Part shown: positions 23,541 through 34,128 of the stretch, in pieces | Layout of the letters: every line of letters begins with the position of its first letter | How positions within the stretch are numbered: position 1 is the first letter of the stretch | Origin: Streptomyces sp. HM190 | Lineage (GTDB): Bacteria; Actinomycetota; Actinomycetes; Streptomycetales; Streptomycetaceae | NCBI RefSeq assembly: GCF_009857135.1 | Contig: NZ_CP047318.1 | Location: forward strand, 5,952,001 to 6,016,000 | Reading direction: 5' to 3' | Length of the DNA: 64,000 bases | Notes under the pieces: generated by a model | Told to the model about the DNA's origin: nothing | The model's input: the letters and a program-made list of their open reading frames with translations, nothing else | Database searches by the model: none | Program-made: the position numbers and the translations under genes

Positions 23541-24599
23541 ATGACCCACCAGTGGCGCGGAATCATCGAGGAGTACCGGGACCGGCTGCCCGTCTCCGAC
23601 AGCACGCCGGTCGTGACGCTCCGCGAGGGCGGCACGCCCCTCGTCCCCGCGCAGGTGCTCTCCGAGCGCACGGGGTGCGAGGTCCATCTCAAGGTGGAGG
23701 GCGCCAATCCCACCGGGTCCTTCAAGGACCGCGGTATGACTATGGCCATCACCCGGGCGAAGGAGGAGGGCGCGAAGGCCGTCATCTGTGCCTCCACGGG
23801 CAACACGTCCGCCTCCGCGGCCGCCTACGCCGTCCGCGCGGGCATGGTCTCCGCCGTGCTGGTGCCCCAGGGCAAGATCGCGCTCGGCAAGATGGGCCAG
23901 GCGCTGGTTCACGGCGCGAAGATCCTCCAGGTCGACGGCAACTTTGACGACTGCCTCACCCTCGCGCGGGAACTGAGCGACAACTACCCGGTCGCGCTGG
24001 TCAATTCCGTCAACCCGGTGCGTATCGAGGGCCAGAAGACCGCCGCCTTCGAGATCGTCGACATGCTCGGCGACGCGCCCGACATCCACGTCCTGCCGGT
24101 GGGCAACGCGGGCAACATCACGGCCTACTGGAAGGGCTACAAGGAGTACGCCGCCGACGGCGTCGCCGCGCGGACGCCCCGCATGTGGGGCTTCCAGGCC
24201 TCCGGCTCCGCGCCGATCGTGCGCGGCGAGGTCGTCAAGGACCCGTCGACCATCGCCACCGCCATCCGCATCGGCAACCCCGCGTCCTGGCAGTACGCCC
24301 TCGCCGCGCGGGACGAGTCGGGCGGCGCCATCGACGAGGTGACGGACCGTGAGATCCTGCGCGCCTACCGGCTGTTGGCCGCACAGGAGGGCGTCTTCGT
24401 GGAGCCCGCCTCCGCCGCGTCCGTGGCCGGTCTGCTCAAGGCCGCCGAGGCCGGCAAGGTCGACCCGGGCCAGACCATCGTCTGCACGGTCACCGGCAAC
24501 GGCCTGAAGGACCCCGACTGGGCCGTCGCGGGCGCCCCGCAGCCCGTCACCGTCCCCGTCGACGCGGCGACGGCGGCCGAGCGCCTCGGTCTCGCCTGA
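23541..24599 (+). CDS. thrC: threonine synthase
   Basis: This 352-residue fold-type II PLP enzyme converts O-phosphohomoserine to threonine. [12 protein letters not shown] (about 55-66) contains the PLP Lys. [13 protein letters not shown] and VGNAGNI bind phosphate groups, and [10 protein letters not shown] lies near the end. AAGGAGA precedes the ATG, and the six-base gap to hom indicates one transcript. Confidence 0.96.
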   Translation: MTHQWRGIIEEYRDRLPVSDSTPVVTLREGGTPLVPAQVLSERTGCEVHLKVEGANPTGSFKDRGMTMAITRAKEEGAKAVICASTGNTSASAAAYAVRAGMVSAVLVPQGKIALGKMGQALVHGAKILQVDGNFDDCLTLARELSDNYPVALVNSVNPVRIEGQKTAAFEIVDMLGDAPDIHVLPVGNAGNITAYWKGYKEYAADGVAARTPRMWGFQASGSAPIVRGEVVKDPSTIATAIRIGNPASWQYALAARDESGGAIDEVTDREILRAYRLLAAQEGVFVEPASAASVAGLLKAAEAGKVDPGQTIVCTVTGNGLKDPDWAVAGAPQPVTVPVDAATAAERLGLA

Positions 24600-24900
24600 C
24601 CGCACGGCAACGGTTCGAAACGGCCAGTGAGCCGCGCGTAGACGCCGTTTCCCGGGGGATAACCCTGACAGGACCCGACAGGGGGTGCACAGGGGGCTTA
24701 CGACACGCATCGTGCGCCTCCTGTGCGCCCTATGTCGCCACAGAACCCACCTTCGATAGGCTGTACCGAACCCGCCCGCTGCATATGCCCCGCAAGGTGC
24801 GGCGCCGCGCCGTCCTCAGACGGCCGCCGGGTTCCCGCGTACGTCATCGAATGTCATTCGACAATCGTCAAACACGCAGCTCAAGGAGAGTCATCGAGCG
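24600..24900. other. thrC-thrB intergenic region
   Basis: 301 bases without a supported gene. The gap implies thrB may have its own promoter, but no clear -35/-10 or attenuator hairpin is evident. Confidence 0.4.
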
Positions 24901-25854
24901 ATGGCCGGTCCAGCGTTCCGCGCCGCCGCCGTACGGGTGCGCGTCCCCGCCACCAGCGCCAACCTCGGCCCGGGCTTCGACGCCCTCGGTCTGTCGCTGG
25001 GGCTCTACGACGACGTCGTCGTCCGGGTGGCCGACTCCGGCCTGCACGTCGACATCGCGGGGGAGGGCAGCGAGACCCTCCCGCGCGACGAGCGGCATCT
25101 GCTCGTCCGCTCCCTGCGCACCGCCTTCGACCTGCTGGGCGGCCAGCCGCGGGGCCTGGAGATCGTCTGCGCCAACCGCATCCCGCACGGCCGCGGCCTC
25201 GGCTCCTCGTCCGCCGCCATCTGCGCCGGCATCGTCGCCGCCCGCGCCGTGACCATAGGCGGGGAGAACCGCCTCGACGACGCCGCGCTGCTCGAACTCG
25301 CCACCGAGATCGAGGGACACCCCGACAACGTCGCGGCCTGCCTCCTCGGCGGCTTCACGCTCTCCTGGATGGAAGGCGGATCCGCGCGGGCCATCAGGAT
25401 GGATCCCGCCGATTCCATCGTTCCGGTGGTTTTCGTCCCCGGGAAGCCCGTGCTCACCGAGACGGCACGCGGACTGCTCCCGCGCACCGTCCCCCACGTC
25501 GACGCGGCGACCAACGCCGGCCGGGCCGCCCTGCTCGTGGAGGCCCTGACCAGGCGTCCCGAACTGCTGCTGCCCGCCACCGAGGACCGGCTGCACCAGG
25601 AATACCGGGCGCCCGCCATGCCGGAGAGCGCGGCCCTGGTCGAGCGACTGCGGGCCGACGGCGTCCCGGCGGTCATCTCCGGCGCCGGACCCACGGTCCT
25701 GGCCCTGGCCGACGAGGCCAGCGCCGACAAGGTGGCCCACCTCGCGGGCGCCGACTGGGCCGCCAACCGGCTGGACCTCGACGCCCGTGGGGCGTGCGTC
25801 CTGCCGCTCACCACCACCGCCGCCGGCAGCGGCGCCGACAGCGGCGACGCATAG
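24901..25854 (+). CDS. thrB: homoserine kinase
   Basis: This 317-residue GHMP-family kinase phosphorylates homoserine for ThrC. The family motifs are PATSANLGPGFDALG (motif 1, 16-30), PHGRGLGSSSAAICAG (ATP loop, about 96-111) and ISGAGPTVLAL (motif 3, about 259-269). AAGGAGAG lies 12 bases before the ATG, a rather long spacing. Confidence 0.95.
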   Translation: MAGPAFRAAAVRVRVPATSANLGPGFDALGLSLGLYDDVVVRVADSGLHVDIAGEGSETLPRDERHLLVRSLRTAFDLLGGQPRGLEIVCANRIPHGRGLGSSSAAICAGIVAARAVTIGGENRLDDAALLELATEIEGHPDNVAACLLGGFTLSWMEGGSARAIRMDPADSIVPVVFVPGKPVLTETARGLLPRTVPHVDAATNAGRAALLVEALTRRPELLLPATEDRLHQEYRAPAMPESAALVERLRADGVPAVISGAGPTVLALADEASADKVAHLAGADWAANRLDLDARGACVLPLTTTAAGSGADSGDA

Positions 25855-26263
25855 GGGGCGTACGGTTGCCGGATTTCGAGAGGGGGAATGTTTGTTGGAT
25901 CCGGTAGTGTTAATCTCAAGTCTGCACCTGCCCCAGCCATGGCATGGTGCTTGTCGTCCCCGTCCGGGACAACCATTCTTCCGGGAGTCTCCCCAGCCGC
26001 ACTGTGCTTCGTACGTCAAGCTGTACGCCGTACGCAGGCACTGAGCGGTCTGCCGAGCAGGCTACGGAACCGGCGTGACCGAGCCGCGTGACACAGAGAC
26101 CGAGTGCCACGGCCCCGTAAGCGCCGAATCACCAGCAAGTTTTTCCTCCGCCGCTTTGGCGGACCACCGCCCCGGCACGGCCCACCCGAACAGGGCCGAA
26201 GCCGGACAGCACAACCGGTCGCCGAGCCAGAAGGCCGACGTCCGCTCCAGGGAAGGACCCTTC
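25855..26263 (+). other. long leader region of rho
   Basis: 409 bases separate thrB from the rho start. The rho frame stays open upstream to 26075, but GGAAGGA at 26251-26257 supports initiation at 26264. Long untranslated leaders are common for rho genes, which autoregulate by premature termination. No riboswitch is recognised. Confidence 0.45.
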
Positions 26264-28279
26264 GTGAGCGACACCACCGATCTGATGGGCGCACGTGTCG
26301 AGGAGACCGCTGCCGCGCCCGCCACGGACGCCGCGCCTGCCAGCGGTGCCGGCTCCCGGCGGCGCCGCGGCACCGGCCTCGAGGGCATGGTGCTGGCCGA
26401 GCTGCAGCAGGTCGCATCCGGCCTCGGCATCAGGGGCACCGCGCGCATGCGCAAGAGCCAGCTGATCGAGGTCATCAAGGAGGCGCAGGCGGGAGGGGGT
26501 GCCCCGGCTCCCAAGGCCGAGGCCGCCACCGAGACCAAGCCCAAGCGCCGGACCACCTCGAAGGCACGCACGGGCGAGGACGCCGCCCCGGCCGACAAGG
26601 CCGCCAAGAAGGCCGAGGCGCCCGCCGAGAAGGTCGACAAGACCGAGAAGGCCACCGCCCAGCAGCAGATCGAGATCCCCGGCCAGCCGGCCGGCGGGGA
26701 CGAGGCGCCCACCGAGCGCCGCCGTCGCCGGGCCACCGCCGACGCGGGCAGCCCCGAGACGGTCACCGCCGAGGCGAAGGCCGAGCCCAAGGCCGAGACG
26801 CCGGCCCAGCCGCAGGCCGAGGCCAAGGGCGACGCCGCCGACGCCGACGGCCGCCAGGGCCGCCAGGGCCGCCGTGAGCGTGGCCGCGACCGTGACCGCG
26901 GCGACCGCCGCGGCAAGGGCGACGAGCAGCAGGGCGGCGGTCAGCAGCAGCGCGACCGCGGCCAGCAGCAGGGCCAGCAGCAGAGCGGCGGCCGCCAGGA
27001 CCGCCAGCGGGACAACGGTCCGCAGGACGACGACGACTTCGAGGGCGGCCGCCGTGGCCGTCGCGGCCGCTACCGCGACCGCCGTGGCCGTCGCGGCCGT
27101 GACGAGATGGGCGCGGCCGAGCCGCAGCTCGCCGAGGACGACGTCCTGATCCCCGTCGCGGGCATCCTGGACATCCTCGACAACTACGCGTTCATCCGCA
27201 CCTCCGGCTACCTGCCGGGCCCGAACGACGTGTACGTCTCCCTCGCCCAGGTCCGCAAGAACGGCCTGCGCAAGGGCGACCACATCACCGGCGCGGTCCG
27301 CCAGCCCAAGGAGGGCGAGCGCCGCGAGAAGTTCAACGCGCTGGTCCGCCTGGACTCGGTCAACGGCATGGCGCCCGAACACGGCCGCGGCCGCCCGGAG
27401 TTCAACAAGCTGACCCCGCTGTACCCGCAGGACCGCCTCCGTCTGGAGACGGACCCGGGTGTGCTGACCACCCGCATCATCGACCTCGTGTCGCCGATCG
27501 GCAAGGGCCAGCGCGGTCTGATCGTGGCCCCGCCGAAGACCGGCAAGACCATGATCATGCAGGCGATCGCCAACGCGATCACGCACAACAACCCCGAGTG
27601 CCACCTGATGGTCGTCCTCGTCGACGAGCGTCCGGAAGAGGTCACCGACATGCAGCGGTCGGTGAAGGGCGAGGTCATCTCCTCGACCTTCGACCGTCCG
27701 GCCGAGGACCACACCACGGTCGCCGAACTCGCCATCGAGCGGGCCAAGCGCCTGGTGGAGCTGGGCCACGACGTCGTCGTGCTGCTGGACTCGATCACCC
27801 GTCTGGGCCGCGCGTACAACCTCGCCGCCCCGGCCTCCGGCCGCATCCTGTCCGGTGGTGTCGACTCGACCGCCCTGTACCCCCCGAAGCGCTTCTTCGG
27901 CGCGGCCCGCAACATCGAGGACGGCGGCTCGCTGACCATCCTCGCCACCGCCCTGGTGGACACCGGGTCCCGCATGGACGAGGTGATCTTCGAGGAGTTC
28001 AAGGGCACCGGCAACATGGAGCTCAAGCTCGACCGGAAGCTCGCCGACAAGCGCATCTTCCCCGCGGTGGACGTGGACGCGTCCGGCACCCGCAAGGAAG
28101 AGATCCTGCTCGGCAACGAGGAGCTGGCGGTCGTCTGGAAGCTGCGCCGGGTGCTGCACGCACTGGACCAGCAGCAGGCGATCGAGCTGCTGCTGGACAA
28201 GATGAAGCAGACGAAGTCGAACATCGAGTTCCTGATGCAGATTCAGAAGACGACGCCCGCACCGGGCAACGGCGACTAG
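26264..28279 (+). CDS. rho: transcription termination factor Rho
   Basis: This 671-residue hexameric RNA helicase has a Rho N-terminal SAP-like helix region (about 40-75). A long insertion (about 80-285) follows, rich in Ala/Lys/Glu and then Arg/Gly/Gln ([23 protein letters not shown]), as is usual in actinobacteria. The primary RNA-binding domain starts near [15 protein letters not shown]. The motor has Walker A APPKTGKT (about 423-430), Walker [17 protein letters not shown], and the Q-loop-like [20 protein letters not shown]. The start is GTG 26264. A very strong intrinsic terminator follows. Confidence 0.96.
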   Translation: MSDTTDLMGARVEETAAAPATDAAPASGAGSRRRRGTGLEGMVLAELQQVASGLGIRGTARMRKSQLIEVIKEAQAGGGAPAPKAEAATETKPKRRTTSKARTGEDAAPADKAAKKAEAPAEKVDKTEKATAQQQIEIPGQPAGGDEAPTERRRRRATADAGSPETVTAEAKAEPKAETPAQPQAEAKGDAADADGRQGRQGRRERGRDRDRGDRRGKGDEQQGGGQQQRDRGQQQGQQQSGGRQDRQRDNGPQDDDDFEGGRRGRRGRYRDRRGRRGRDEMGAAEPQLAEDDVLIPVAGILDILDNYAFIRTSGYLPGPNDVYVSLAQVRKNGLRKGDHITGAVRQPKEGERREKFNALVRLDSVNGMAPEHGRGRPEFNKLTPLYPQDRLRLETDPGVLTTRIIDLVSPIGKGQRGLIVAPPKTGKTMIMQAIANAITHNNPECHLMVVLVDERPEEVTDMQRSVKGEVISSTFDRPAEDHTTVAELAIERAKRLVELGHDVVVLLDSITRLGRAYNLAAPASGRILSGGVDSTALYPPKRFFGAARNIEDGGSLTILATALVDTGSRMDEVIFEEFKGTGNMELKLDRKLADKRIFPAVDVDASGTRKEEILLGNEELAVVWKLRRVLHALDQQQAIELLLDKMKQTKSNIEFLMQIQKTTPAPGNGD

Positions 28280-28309
28280 CCCGACCGCGGACCACCGGTC
28301 GCGCGACAG

Positions 28310-28357
28310 CGAAGAACCGGGGCCACCCTCCCAAAGGAGGGTGGCCCCGGTTCTTCG
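28310..28357 (+). terminator. intrinsic terminator after rho
   Basis: A perfect 22-bp stem (28310-28331 with 28336-28357) closes on a four-base CAAA loop. No long U-run follows immediately, as often in Streptomyces. Confidence 0.85.
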
Positions 28358-28428
28358 TATGAGACGCATGTACGATCACGGTTCTTCGTCTGTCTTTTTT
28401 GATTCTTGAGCTCTCAGGGGGGACTTGA

Positions 28429-30198
28429 GTGGCCAGACCTTTGTCCGGAGCTGTCGCCACCGCGATAGCCGGGGCGCTGCTCCTGTCATCGGCCGGTGCG
28501 GCCAACGGAGCCGGCTCGTCGGGGAGCGGCGAGCTGGACGTACGGATCGCGAACGCGATGGCGGCGGACGACACCGTCGGTGACACGGCGGCGAAGCCGT
28601 CCCCGTCGGCGAACGAGTCGTCGACGAGCACCGAAGCGGACGGCCTCAAGCCGGACGCCAAGATCATCGGTGGTTCCGAGACCACCATCGGCGCGGCGCC
28701 CTGGATGGCGCAGCTCTGGTACTACGACGAGACCACCGGCCTCGGCTTCTTCTGCGGCGGCTCGGTCGTCTCGCCCACGAAGATCCTCACCGCCGCGCAC
28801 TGCGTCGACAAGAACAACTACAACTGGGCCACGTGGGGTGTCGTCGTCACGGGCACCGACCGGCTGCCCACCGGCGTCTACAACGACGACGGCACGCTGA
28901 ACCACATGGACTACCACGGCGGTGAGCCCACCAGGGTGTCCCGCCAGTGGAACCACTCCTCGTACAACGAGGACACGATCAACAACGACGTCGCCGTCCT
29001 CACGCTGGCCAAGCCGGTCAAGGCCACGCCGATCAGGATGACGACGTCGACCGACACGTCCTCGTACGCGGCGGGCACCAGCGCGAAGGTCTACGGCTGG
29101 GGCCGTACCAGCTCCACCAGCGACGACATCTCGGAGACGCTGAAGACGGCGACGCTGCCCGTGGTCGGCGACACGACCTGCGGGAATACCTGGGGCGGCT
29201 ACTTCGTCAAGGGCAACATGTTCTGCGCGGGCAAGCCCGCCGGAGGCACCGACGCCACCACCACCGCCAGCTGTAACGGCGACTCCGGTGGCCCGCTCGT
29301 CGTGGGCGGCAAGGTCATCGGCGTCGTCTCGTGGGGCGTCGTGGACTGCGTCGAGAAGGGCGCGTACCCGGTCTTCGCGAAGGTCAGCAAGTACGTCGGC
29401 GTCACCTACCCGCGCGTCGACGACACCGACATCAGCCGGGACGGCAAGGCCGACGTCCTCCTGCGCAACAAGGAGACCGGCACGGGCTACGTCCGCGCCT
29501 CCACGGGCTCCGCGCTCGGCGACCGCAAGGCGCTGACCGCCGAGGGCAGCTGGAAGGGCTACAACCTCGTCCAGCAAACCGACCTGAACCGGGACGGCCA
29601 CCAGGACTACGTCCTGCGCCGCGCCTCCGACGGTGACGTGTTCTGGCGGCGGCGCACGGCGTCGTCCAGCACCTGGACGACCACGCAGATCTTCGACAAC
29701 TGGGCCACCCGCACCCGGATCGTCACCCCCGGCGACGTCACCGGCGACGCCCTGCCCGACCTGCTCTCCGTCGACTCGGCGGGTGCCCTGTGGATCTACC
29801 CGGGCAAGGGCGACGGCAGCTTCTCGACCCGCGTCAAGGTGAGCACGGGCTGGAACGCGTACAACGCGGTGCTCGGTCACGGTGACTTCACCGGGGACGG
29901 CAAGGCGGACCTGATCGCGCGCACCAAGACCGGCTCGGACATCTATCTGTTCAAGGGCACCGGCAAGGCCGGCACGGGCGCCTTCGCCACCAAGATCAAG
30001 GTCCGCTCCGACTGGAGCGCCTACAACACGCTCGTCACCCCCGGTGACGTGAACGGCGACGGCCGCGCGGACCTCCTGGCCCGCAAGCCGTCCGGCACGA
30101 TGTACCTCTACAAGGGCACCTCGAAGGCCACGAGCGAGATCTTCAGCACACGGGTCTCGGTCGGAACCAGCTACGCCCAGTACGACCTGCTCGGCTGA
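28429..30198 (+). CDS. secreted trypsin-like serine protease with FG-GAP/VCBS repeats
   Basis: This protein has 589 residues. A signal peptide (about 1-30, ATAIAGALLLSSAGAANGA) and a propeptide lead to the mature-type N-terminus IIGGSE (about 76). The S1 triad is His in TAAHC (about 124), Asp in NNDVAVL (about 187) and Ser in CNGDSGGP (about 286). The C-terminus has four repeats with calcium-loop patterns: LNRDGHQD, VTGDALPD, FTGDGKAD and VNGDGRAD. These probably form part of a beta-propeller for substrate or wall binding. GTG start with G-rich ribosome site. Confidence 0.9.
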   Translation: MARPLSGAVATAIAGALLLSSAGAANGAGSSGSGELDVRIANAMAADDTVGDTAAKPSPSANESSTSTEADGLKPDAKIIGGSETTIGAAPWMAQLWYYDETTGLGFFCGGSVVSPTKILTAAHCVDKNNYNWATWGVVVTGTDRLPTGVYNDDGTLNHMDYHGGEPTRVSRQWNHSSYNEDTINNDVAVLTLAKPVKATPIRMTTSTDTSSYAAGTSAKVYGWGRTSSTSDDISETLKTATLPVVGDTTCGNTWGGYFVKGNMFCAGKPAGGTDATTTASCNGDSGGPLVVGGKVIGVVSWGVVDCVEKGAYPVFAKVSKYVGVTYPRVDDTDISRDGKADVLLRNKETGTGYVRASTGSALGDRKALTAEGSWKGYNLVQQTDLNRDGHQDYVLRRASDGDVFWRRRTASSSTWTTTQIFDNWATRTRIVTPGDVTGDALPDLLSVDSAGALWIYPGKGDGSFSTRVKVSTGWNAYNAVLGHGDFTGDGKADLIARTKTGSDIYLFKGTGKAGTGAFATKIKVRSDWSAYNTLVTPGDVNGDGRADLLARKPSGTMYLYKGTSKATSEIFSTRVSVGTSYAQYDLLG

Positions 30199-30208
30199 AA
30201 CACCAGGT

Positions 30209-30284
30209 GAGCCCGGTCCCACCGGGCTCGTCCGGCACGAACGGTGTCCGTCGCCCCTTGCGCGACGGGCACCGTTCGTCGTGC
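30209..30284 (+). terminator. tandem hairpins after the protease gene
   Basis: GAGCCCGGT-CCC-ACCGGGCTC (30209-30229) is followed by a longer imperfect stem around ACGAACGGTG...CACCGTTCGT (about 30237-30280). Together they should end the protease transcript. Confidence 0.6.
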
Positions 30285-30411
30285 AACCCTTTCCCGGAAT
30301 ACTCCGTCTGACCGATCGGAGTGACCATGAGCGGTACGGCCACATCCGACCCAAGCAGGCCTGGGCCTGAGCGCAGGGGGTAACCGACCGGGAAAGAGGA
30401 CCGAGGAACAC

Positions 30412-31554
30412 ATGTCCGCCGAGAGCACACTGGATCCCGCCGCACAGGACCCGTCCGGCACCGCCGGCCGCCACCGCGCGCCCAGGGGCCGCCGCCGCAG
30501 GCCGCGCGAGGGACACAGCAGGGCGGCGCTCGCCGTCCTGTGGACCGCCGCGGGCGTCCTGGTACTGGGCGGCACCGGGGTCGGCTACCTGTACTTCAAG
30601 CTCAACGGCAACATCAAGAGCGTCGACATCAACCACGCCCTCGGCACCGACCGGCCCCTCGACGTCGACAACGGCTCGCAGGACATCCTCGTCCTCGGCT
30701 CCGACACCCGCTCCGGCAGCAACAAGAAGCTGGGCGGTGGCGCCGACGACGGCAGTGCCCGCTCCGACACCGCGATGATCGTGCACGTCTACGAGGGCCA
30801 CAGGAAGGCCAGCGTGGTCTCCATCCCCCGGGACACCCTGGTGGCGCGGCCCGAGTGCACCGACACGCACGGCAGGACGTACCCGGCGGCACGTCTGGCG
30901 ATGTTCAACTCGGCGTACTCCACCGGTGGCGCCGCGTGCGCGGTGAAGACCGTCGAGTCCATGACCGGCATCCGCATGGACCACTACATCGAGGTCGACT
31001 TCGCCGGCTTCGAGAAGCTCATCAACGTCCTCGGCGGGGTCGACATCACCACGACCAAGGACATCAAGGACCCCGACAGCCATCTGAACCTCAAGGCCGG
31101 CGAGCACACCCTCACCGGCAAGCAGGCCCTCGGGCTGGTCCGCACCCGGCACGGCGTCGGCGACGGCTCCGACCTCGGCCGCATCCAGCTCCAGCAGGCG
31201 TTCGTCAAGGCGCTGCTGGAGCAGGTCAAGGAGGTCGGCGTCTTCAGCAGCCCGAAGAAGCTCTACGACCTCGCCGACACCGCCACGGACGCCGTCACCA
31301 CCGACTCCGACCTCGACACGGTCAAGGATCTCGCCTCCTTCGCGGGCGGCCTCAAGGGCATCGGCGCCAAGAACATGTCCATGGTCACCATGCCGGTCCA
31401 GTACGACCCCGCCGACCCCAACCGCGTCCTGGTCGACGAGGCGAAGTCGCAGCGGGTGTGGGCGGCCCTGAAGGCCGACCGGCCCATCCCGAAGTCGGCC
31501 ACGAAGGGCACGGCTACGGGAACGGCCGGGGACGTCGTCACCGCCGGGAACTGA
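30412..31554 (+). CDS. LytR-CpsA-Psr (LCP) family protein
   Basis: This 380-residue membrane-anchored protein has a basic cytoplasmic N-terminus ([10 protein letters not shown]), one transmembrane helix (about 38-62), then the extracellular LCP domain. ILVLGSDTRSG (about 93-103), RSDTAMIVHV with SIPRD (about 120-143), and GLVRTRH with DLGRIQLQQAFV (about 242-264) carry the conserved Arg/Asp residues. LCP enzymes move polymers from lipid carriers to peptidoglycan. It fits the nearby WecA/TagO-like transferase gene, but its acceptor is not known. Confidence 0.9.
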   Translation: MSAESTLDPAAQDPSGTAGRHRAPRGRRRRPREGHSRAALAVLWTAAGVLVLGGTGVGYLYFKLNGNIKSVDINHALGTDRPLDVDNGSQDILVLGSDTRSGSNKKLGGGADDGSARSDTAMIVHVYEGHRKASVVSIPRDTLVARPECTDTHGRTYPAARLAMFNSAYSTGGAACAVKTVESMTGIRMDHYIEVDFAGFEKLINVLGGVDITTTKDIKDPDSHLNLKAGEHTLTGKQALGLVRTRHGVGDGSDLGRIQLQQAFVKALLEQVKEVGVFSSPKKLYDLADTATDAVTTDSDLDTVKDLASFAGGLKGIGAKNMSMVTMPVQYDPADPNRVLVDEAKSQRVWAALKADRPIPKSATKGTATGTAGDVVTAGN

Positions 31555-31785
31555 AGGCACGCGGGGAAGCGCGCGACCGGCCCCCACGTCCCCGTAGCGG
31601 CCCACGGCGATCACGCGGCACTCGGGCGGGCCGCGAAGGCCGAGGCACCCCCCCCGGGAATACCTGGCGGCACCCCCTGGTTTTGGGAGATGCGGCCAGT
31701 CCTGGCAGACTGGTACGTCGGCTCCGGTTCACGCTCCCGCATCCCGCGGCGGCGACCCGGCGCCCTCCCGAAACTAGGAGACACC

Positions 31786-32007
31786 TTGAAGCGCGACATC
31801 CACCCCGAGTACGTCGAGACGCAGGTCAGCTGCACCTGTGGCGCGTCGTTCACCACCCGTAGCACGATCGAGAGCGGCACCATCCGCGCCGAGGTCTGCT
31901 CCGAGTGCCACCCGTTCTACACGGGCAAGCAGAAGATCCTCGACACCGGTGGCCGCGTGGCCCGCTTCGAGGCCCGCTTCGGCAAGGCTGCCGCTGCCAA
32001 GAAGTAG
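31786..32007 (+). CDS. rpmE: 50S ribosomal protein L31
   Basis: This 73-residue protein starts [12 protein letters not shown] after the initiator. Cys16, Cys18, Cys38 and Cys41 make it the zinc-containing (C+) form, whose paralogue without cysteines takes over under zinc limitation in Streptomyces. TTG 31786 is the start because AGGAG lies just upstream and the homologous sequence begins there. Confidence 0.95.
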   Translation: MKRDIHPEYVETQVSCTCGASFTTRSTIESGTIRAEVCSECHPFYTGKQKILDTGGRVARFEARFGKAAAAKK

Positions 32008-32015
32008 CGAGCCCC

Positions 32016-32065
32016 AAGCGCCGGTCCTCGGTGCCCCCGTCCGGGGGCTTCCGGGACCGGCGCTT
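32016..32065 (+). terminator. terminator between rpmE and prfA
   Basis: AAGCGCCGGTCC pairs with GGGACCGGCGCTT, and an internal CCCCCG/CGGGGG hairpin lies between. It probably limits readthrough into prfA. Confidence 0.65.
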
Positions 32066-32106
32066 TGCGGTGCAGCCCATTCATCACGTCGTACAGGGAG
32101 CCGGAG

Positions 32107-33183
32107 ATGTTCGAGGCGGTCCAGGACCTGGTCGGGGAACACGCCGACCTGGAGAAGAAGCTCGCCGACCCGTCGGTCCACGCCGACCAGGCCAACGCGC
32201 GCAAGCTCAACAAGCGGTACGCGGAGCTGACCCCGATCGTCGGCACGTACCGCTCCTGGAAGCAGACCGGTGACGACATCGAGACGGCCCGCGAACTGGC
32301 CGCCGACGACCCGGACTTCGCCGCCGAGGTCAAGGAGCTGGAGAAGCAGCGCGAGGAACTGACGGAGAAGCTGCGCTTCCTGCTCGTCCCGCGCGACCCC
32401 AGCGACGACAAGGACGTCATCCTGGAGATCAAGGCCGGCGCCGGCGGCGACGAGTCCGCCCTGTTCGCCGGTGACCTCCTGCGCATGTACCTGCGGTACG
32501 CCGAGCGCGTCGGCTGGAAGACCGAGATCATCGACGCCACCGAGTCCGAGCTGGGCGGCTACAAGGACGTCCAGGTCGCCGTGAAGACCAAGGGCGGCCA
32601 GGGCGCCACCGAGCCCGGCCAGGGCGTGTGGGCGAGGCTCAAGTACGAGGGCGGTGTGCACCGCGTCCAGCGCGTCCCCGCCACCGAGTCCCAGGGCCGC
32701 ATCCACACCTCCGCCGCCGGTGTCCTCGTGACCCCGGAGGCCGAGGAGATCGACGTCGAGATCAACCCGAACGACCTCCGCATCGACGTCTACCGGTCCT
32801 CCGGGCCCGGCGGGCAGTCCGTCAACACCACCGACTCCGCCGTGCGCATCACGCACCTTCCCACCGGAGTCGTCGCCTCCTGCCAGAACGAGAAGAGCCA
32901 GCTGCAGAACAAGGAGCAGGCGATGCGTATCCTGCGCTCCAGGCTGCTCGCCGCGGCGCAGGAGGAGGCGGAGAAGGAGGCCGCCGACGCCCGCCGCAGC
33001 CAGGTCCGCACCGTCGACCGCTCCGAGAAGATCCGCACGTACAACTTCCCGGAGAACCGCATCTCGGACCACCGCGTCGGCTTCAAGGCGTACAACCTGG
33101 ACCAGGTCCTGGACGGCGACCTCGACGCGGTGATCCAGGCCTGCGTCGACGCGGACTCGGCGGCGAAGCTGGCGGCCGCGTAA
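32107..33183 (+). CDS. prfA: peptide chain release factor 1
   Basis: This protein has 358 residues. The codon-recognition loop has [14 protein letters not shown] (PxT-type motif of RF1, which reads UAA/UAG), and [13 protein letters not shown] (about 230-242) is the catalytic GGQ. AGGGAG precedes the ATG. The next gene encodes its methylating enzyme PrmC. Confidence 0.96.
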   Translation: MFEAVQDLVGEHADLEKKLADPSVHADQANARKLNKRYAELTPIVGTYRSWKQTGDDIETARELAADDPDFAAEVKELEKQREELTEKLRFLLVPRDPSDDKDVILEIKAGAGGDESALFAGDLLRMYLRYAERVGWKTEIIDATESELGGYKDVQVAVKTKGGQGATEPGQGVWARLKYEGGVHRVQRVPATESQGRIHTSAAGVLVTPEAEEIDVEINPNDLRIDVYRSSGPGGQSVNTTDSAVRITHLPTGVVASCQNEKSQLQNKEQAMRILRSRLLAAAQEEAEKEAADARRSQVRTVDRSEKIRTYNFPENRISDHRVGFKAYNLDQVLDGDLDAVIQACVDADSAAKLAAA

Positions 33184-33217
33184 GGCAGTACGACGTACCT
33201 AGTACCGGAGGACTTGC

Positions 33218-34063
33218 GTGAACCTGCTGCTCGCAGAGGTGGCCCAGGCCACCCAGCGCCTGGCCGACGCCGGCGTGCCCTCGCCGCGCAACGACGCGGA
33301 GGAGCTCGCCGCGTTCGTGCACGGCGTGAAGCGGGGCGAGCTGCACTCCGTGAAGGACTCCGACTTCGACGCCCGGTACTGGGAGGTCATCGCGCGGCGC
33401 GAGCAGCGTGAGCCGCTCCAGCACATCACCGGACGCGCGTACTTCCGCTACCTCGAACTGCAGGTGGGGCCGGGGGTGTTCGTGCCCCGCCCGGAGACCG
33501 AGTCCGTCGTCGGGTGGGCCATAGACGCCGTCCGGGCGATGGACGTCGTCGAGCCCTGCATCGTCGACCTGTGCACCGGCTCCGGCGCCATCGCGCTCGC
33601 CCTCGCCCAGGAGGTGCCGCGCTCCCGCGTGCACGCCGTGGAACTGTCCGAGGACGCCCTGGTGTGGACCCGCAAGAACGTGGCGGGCTCCAGGGTCGAC
33701 CTGCGCCAGGGCAACGCCCTCGACGCCTTCCGCGACCTCGACGGCCAGGTCGACCTGGTCATCTCCAACCCGCCGTACATCCCGCTCACGGAGTGGGAGT
33801 ACGTGGCACCGGAGGCCCGCGACTACGATCCCGAACTCGCCCTGTTCTCGGGCGAGGACGGCCTGGATCTGATCCGCGGCCTCGAACGCACGGCGCACCG
33901 GCTGCTGCGCCCCGGCGGTGTCGTCGTCGTCGAGCACGCCGACACCCAGGGCGGCCAGGTGCCGTGGATCTTCACCGAGGAGCGGGGCTGGGCCGACGCG
34001 GCCGACCACCCCGACCTCAACAACCGGCCGCGGTTCGCGACCGCCCGCAAGGCGCTGCCCTGA
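33218..34063 (+). CDS. prmC: release factor glutamine methyltransferase
   Basis: This 281-residue SAM enzyme methylates the GGQ glutamine of RF1/RF2. It has a helical N-terminal domain, then VDLCTGSGAIAL (SAM binding, about 113-124) and ISNPPYIPL (about 181-189), the NPPY motif specific for Gln/Asn methylation. The start is GTG with GGAGGA upstream. It follows prfA by 34 bases, the usual pairing. Confidence 0.95.
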   Translation: MNLLLAEVAQATQRLADAGVPSPRNDAEELAAFVHGVKRGELHSVKDSDFDARYWEVIARREQREPLQHITGRAYFRYLELQVGPGVFVPRPETESVVGWAIDAVRAMDVVEPCIVDLCTGSGAIALALAQEVPRSRVHAVELSEDALVWTRKNVAGSRVDLRQGNALDAFRDLDGQVDLVISNPPYIPLTEWEYVAPEARDYDPELALFSGEDGLDLIRGLERTAHRLLRPGGVVVVEHADTQGGQVPWIFTEERGWADAADHPDLNNRPRFATARKALP

Positions 34064-34128
34064 TGAGCACGCCCCCCACGGCTGTTTCTCACCAAGCCCA
34101 GCATTACGTGTACGAGGAGGCCCGCCAG

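Noticed and set aside
22287-24710. 807-residue minus-strand frame across hom and thrC
   Set aside because: Antisense shadow of two well-identified biosynthetic genes.
26129-28369. 746-residue minus-strand frame across rho
   Set aside because: Antisense shadow; its hydrophobic Leu/Val/Ala repeats are the complement of rho's Arg/Gly/Gln-rich insert.
28486-31614. 1042-residue reading frame on the minus strand
   Set aside because: It spans the protease and LCP genes antisense. High GC in third positions leaves long open antisense frames, and it has no domain and no ribosome site.
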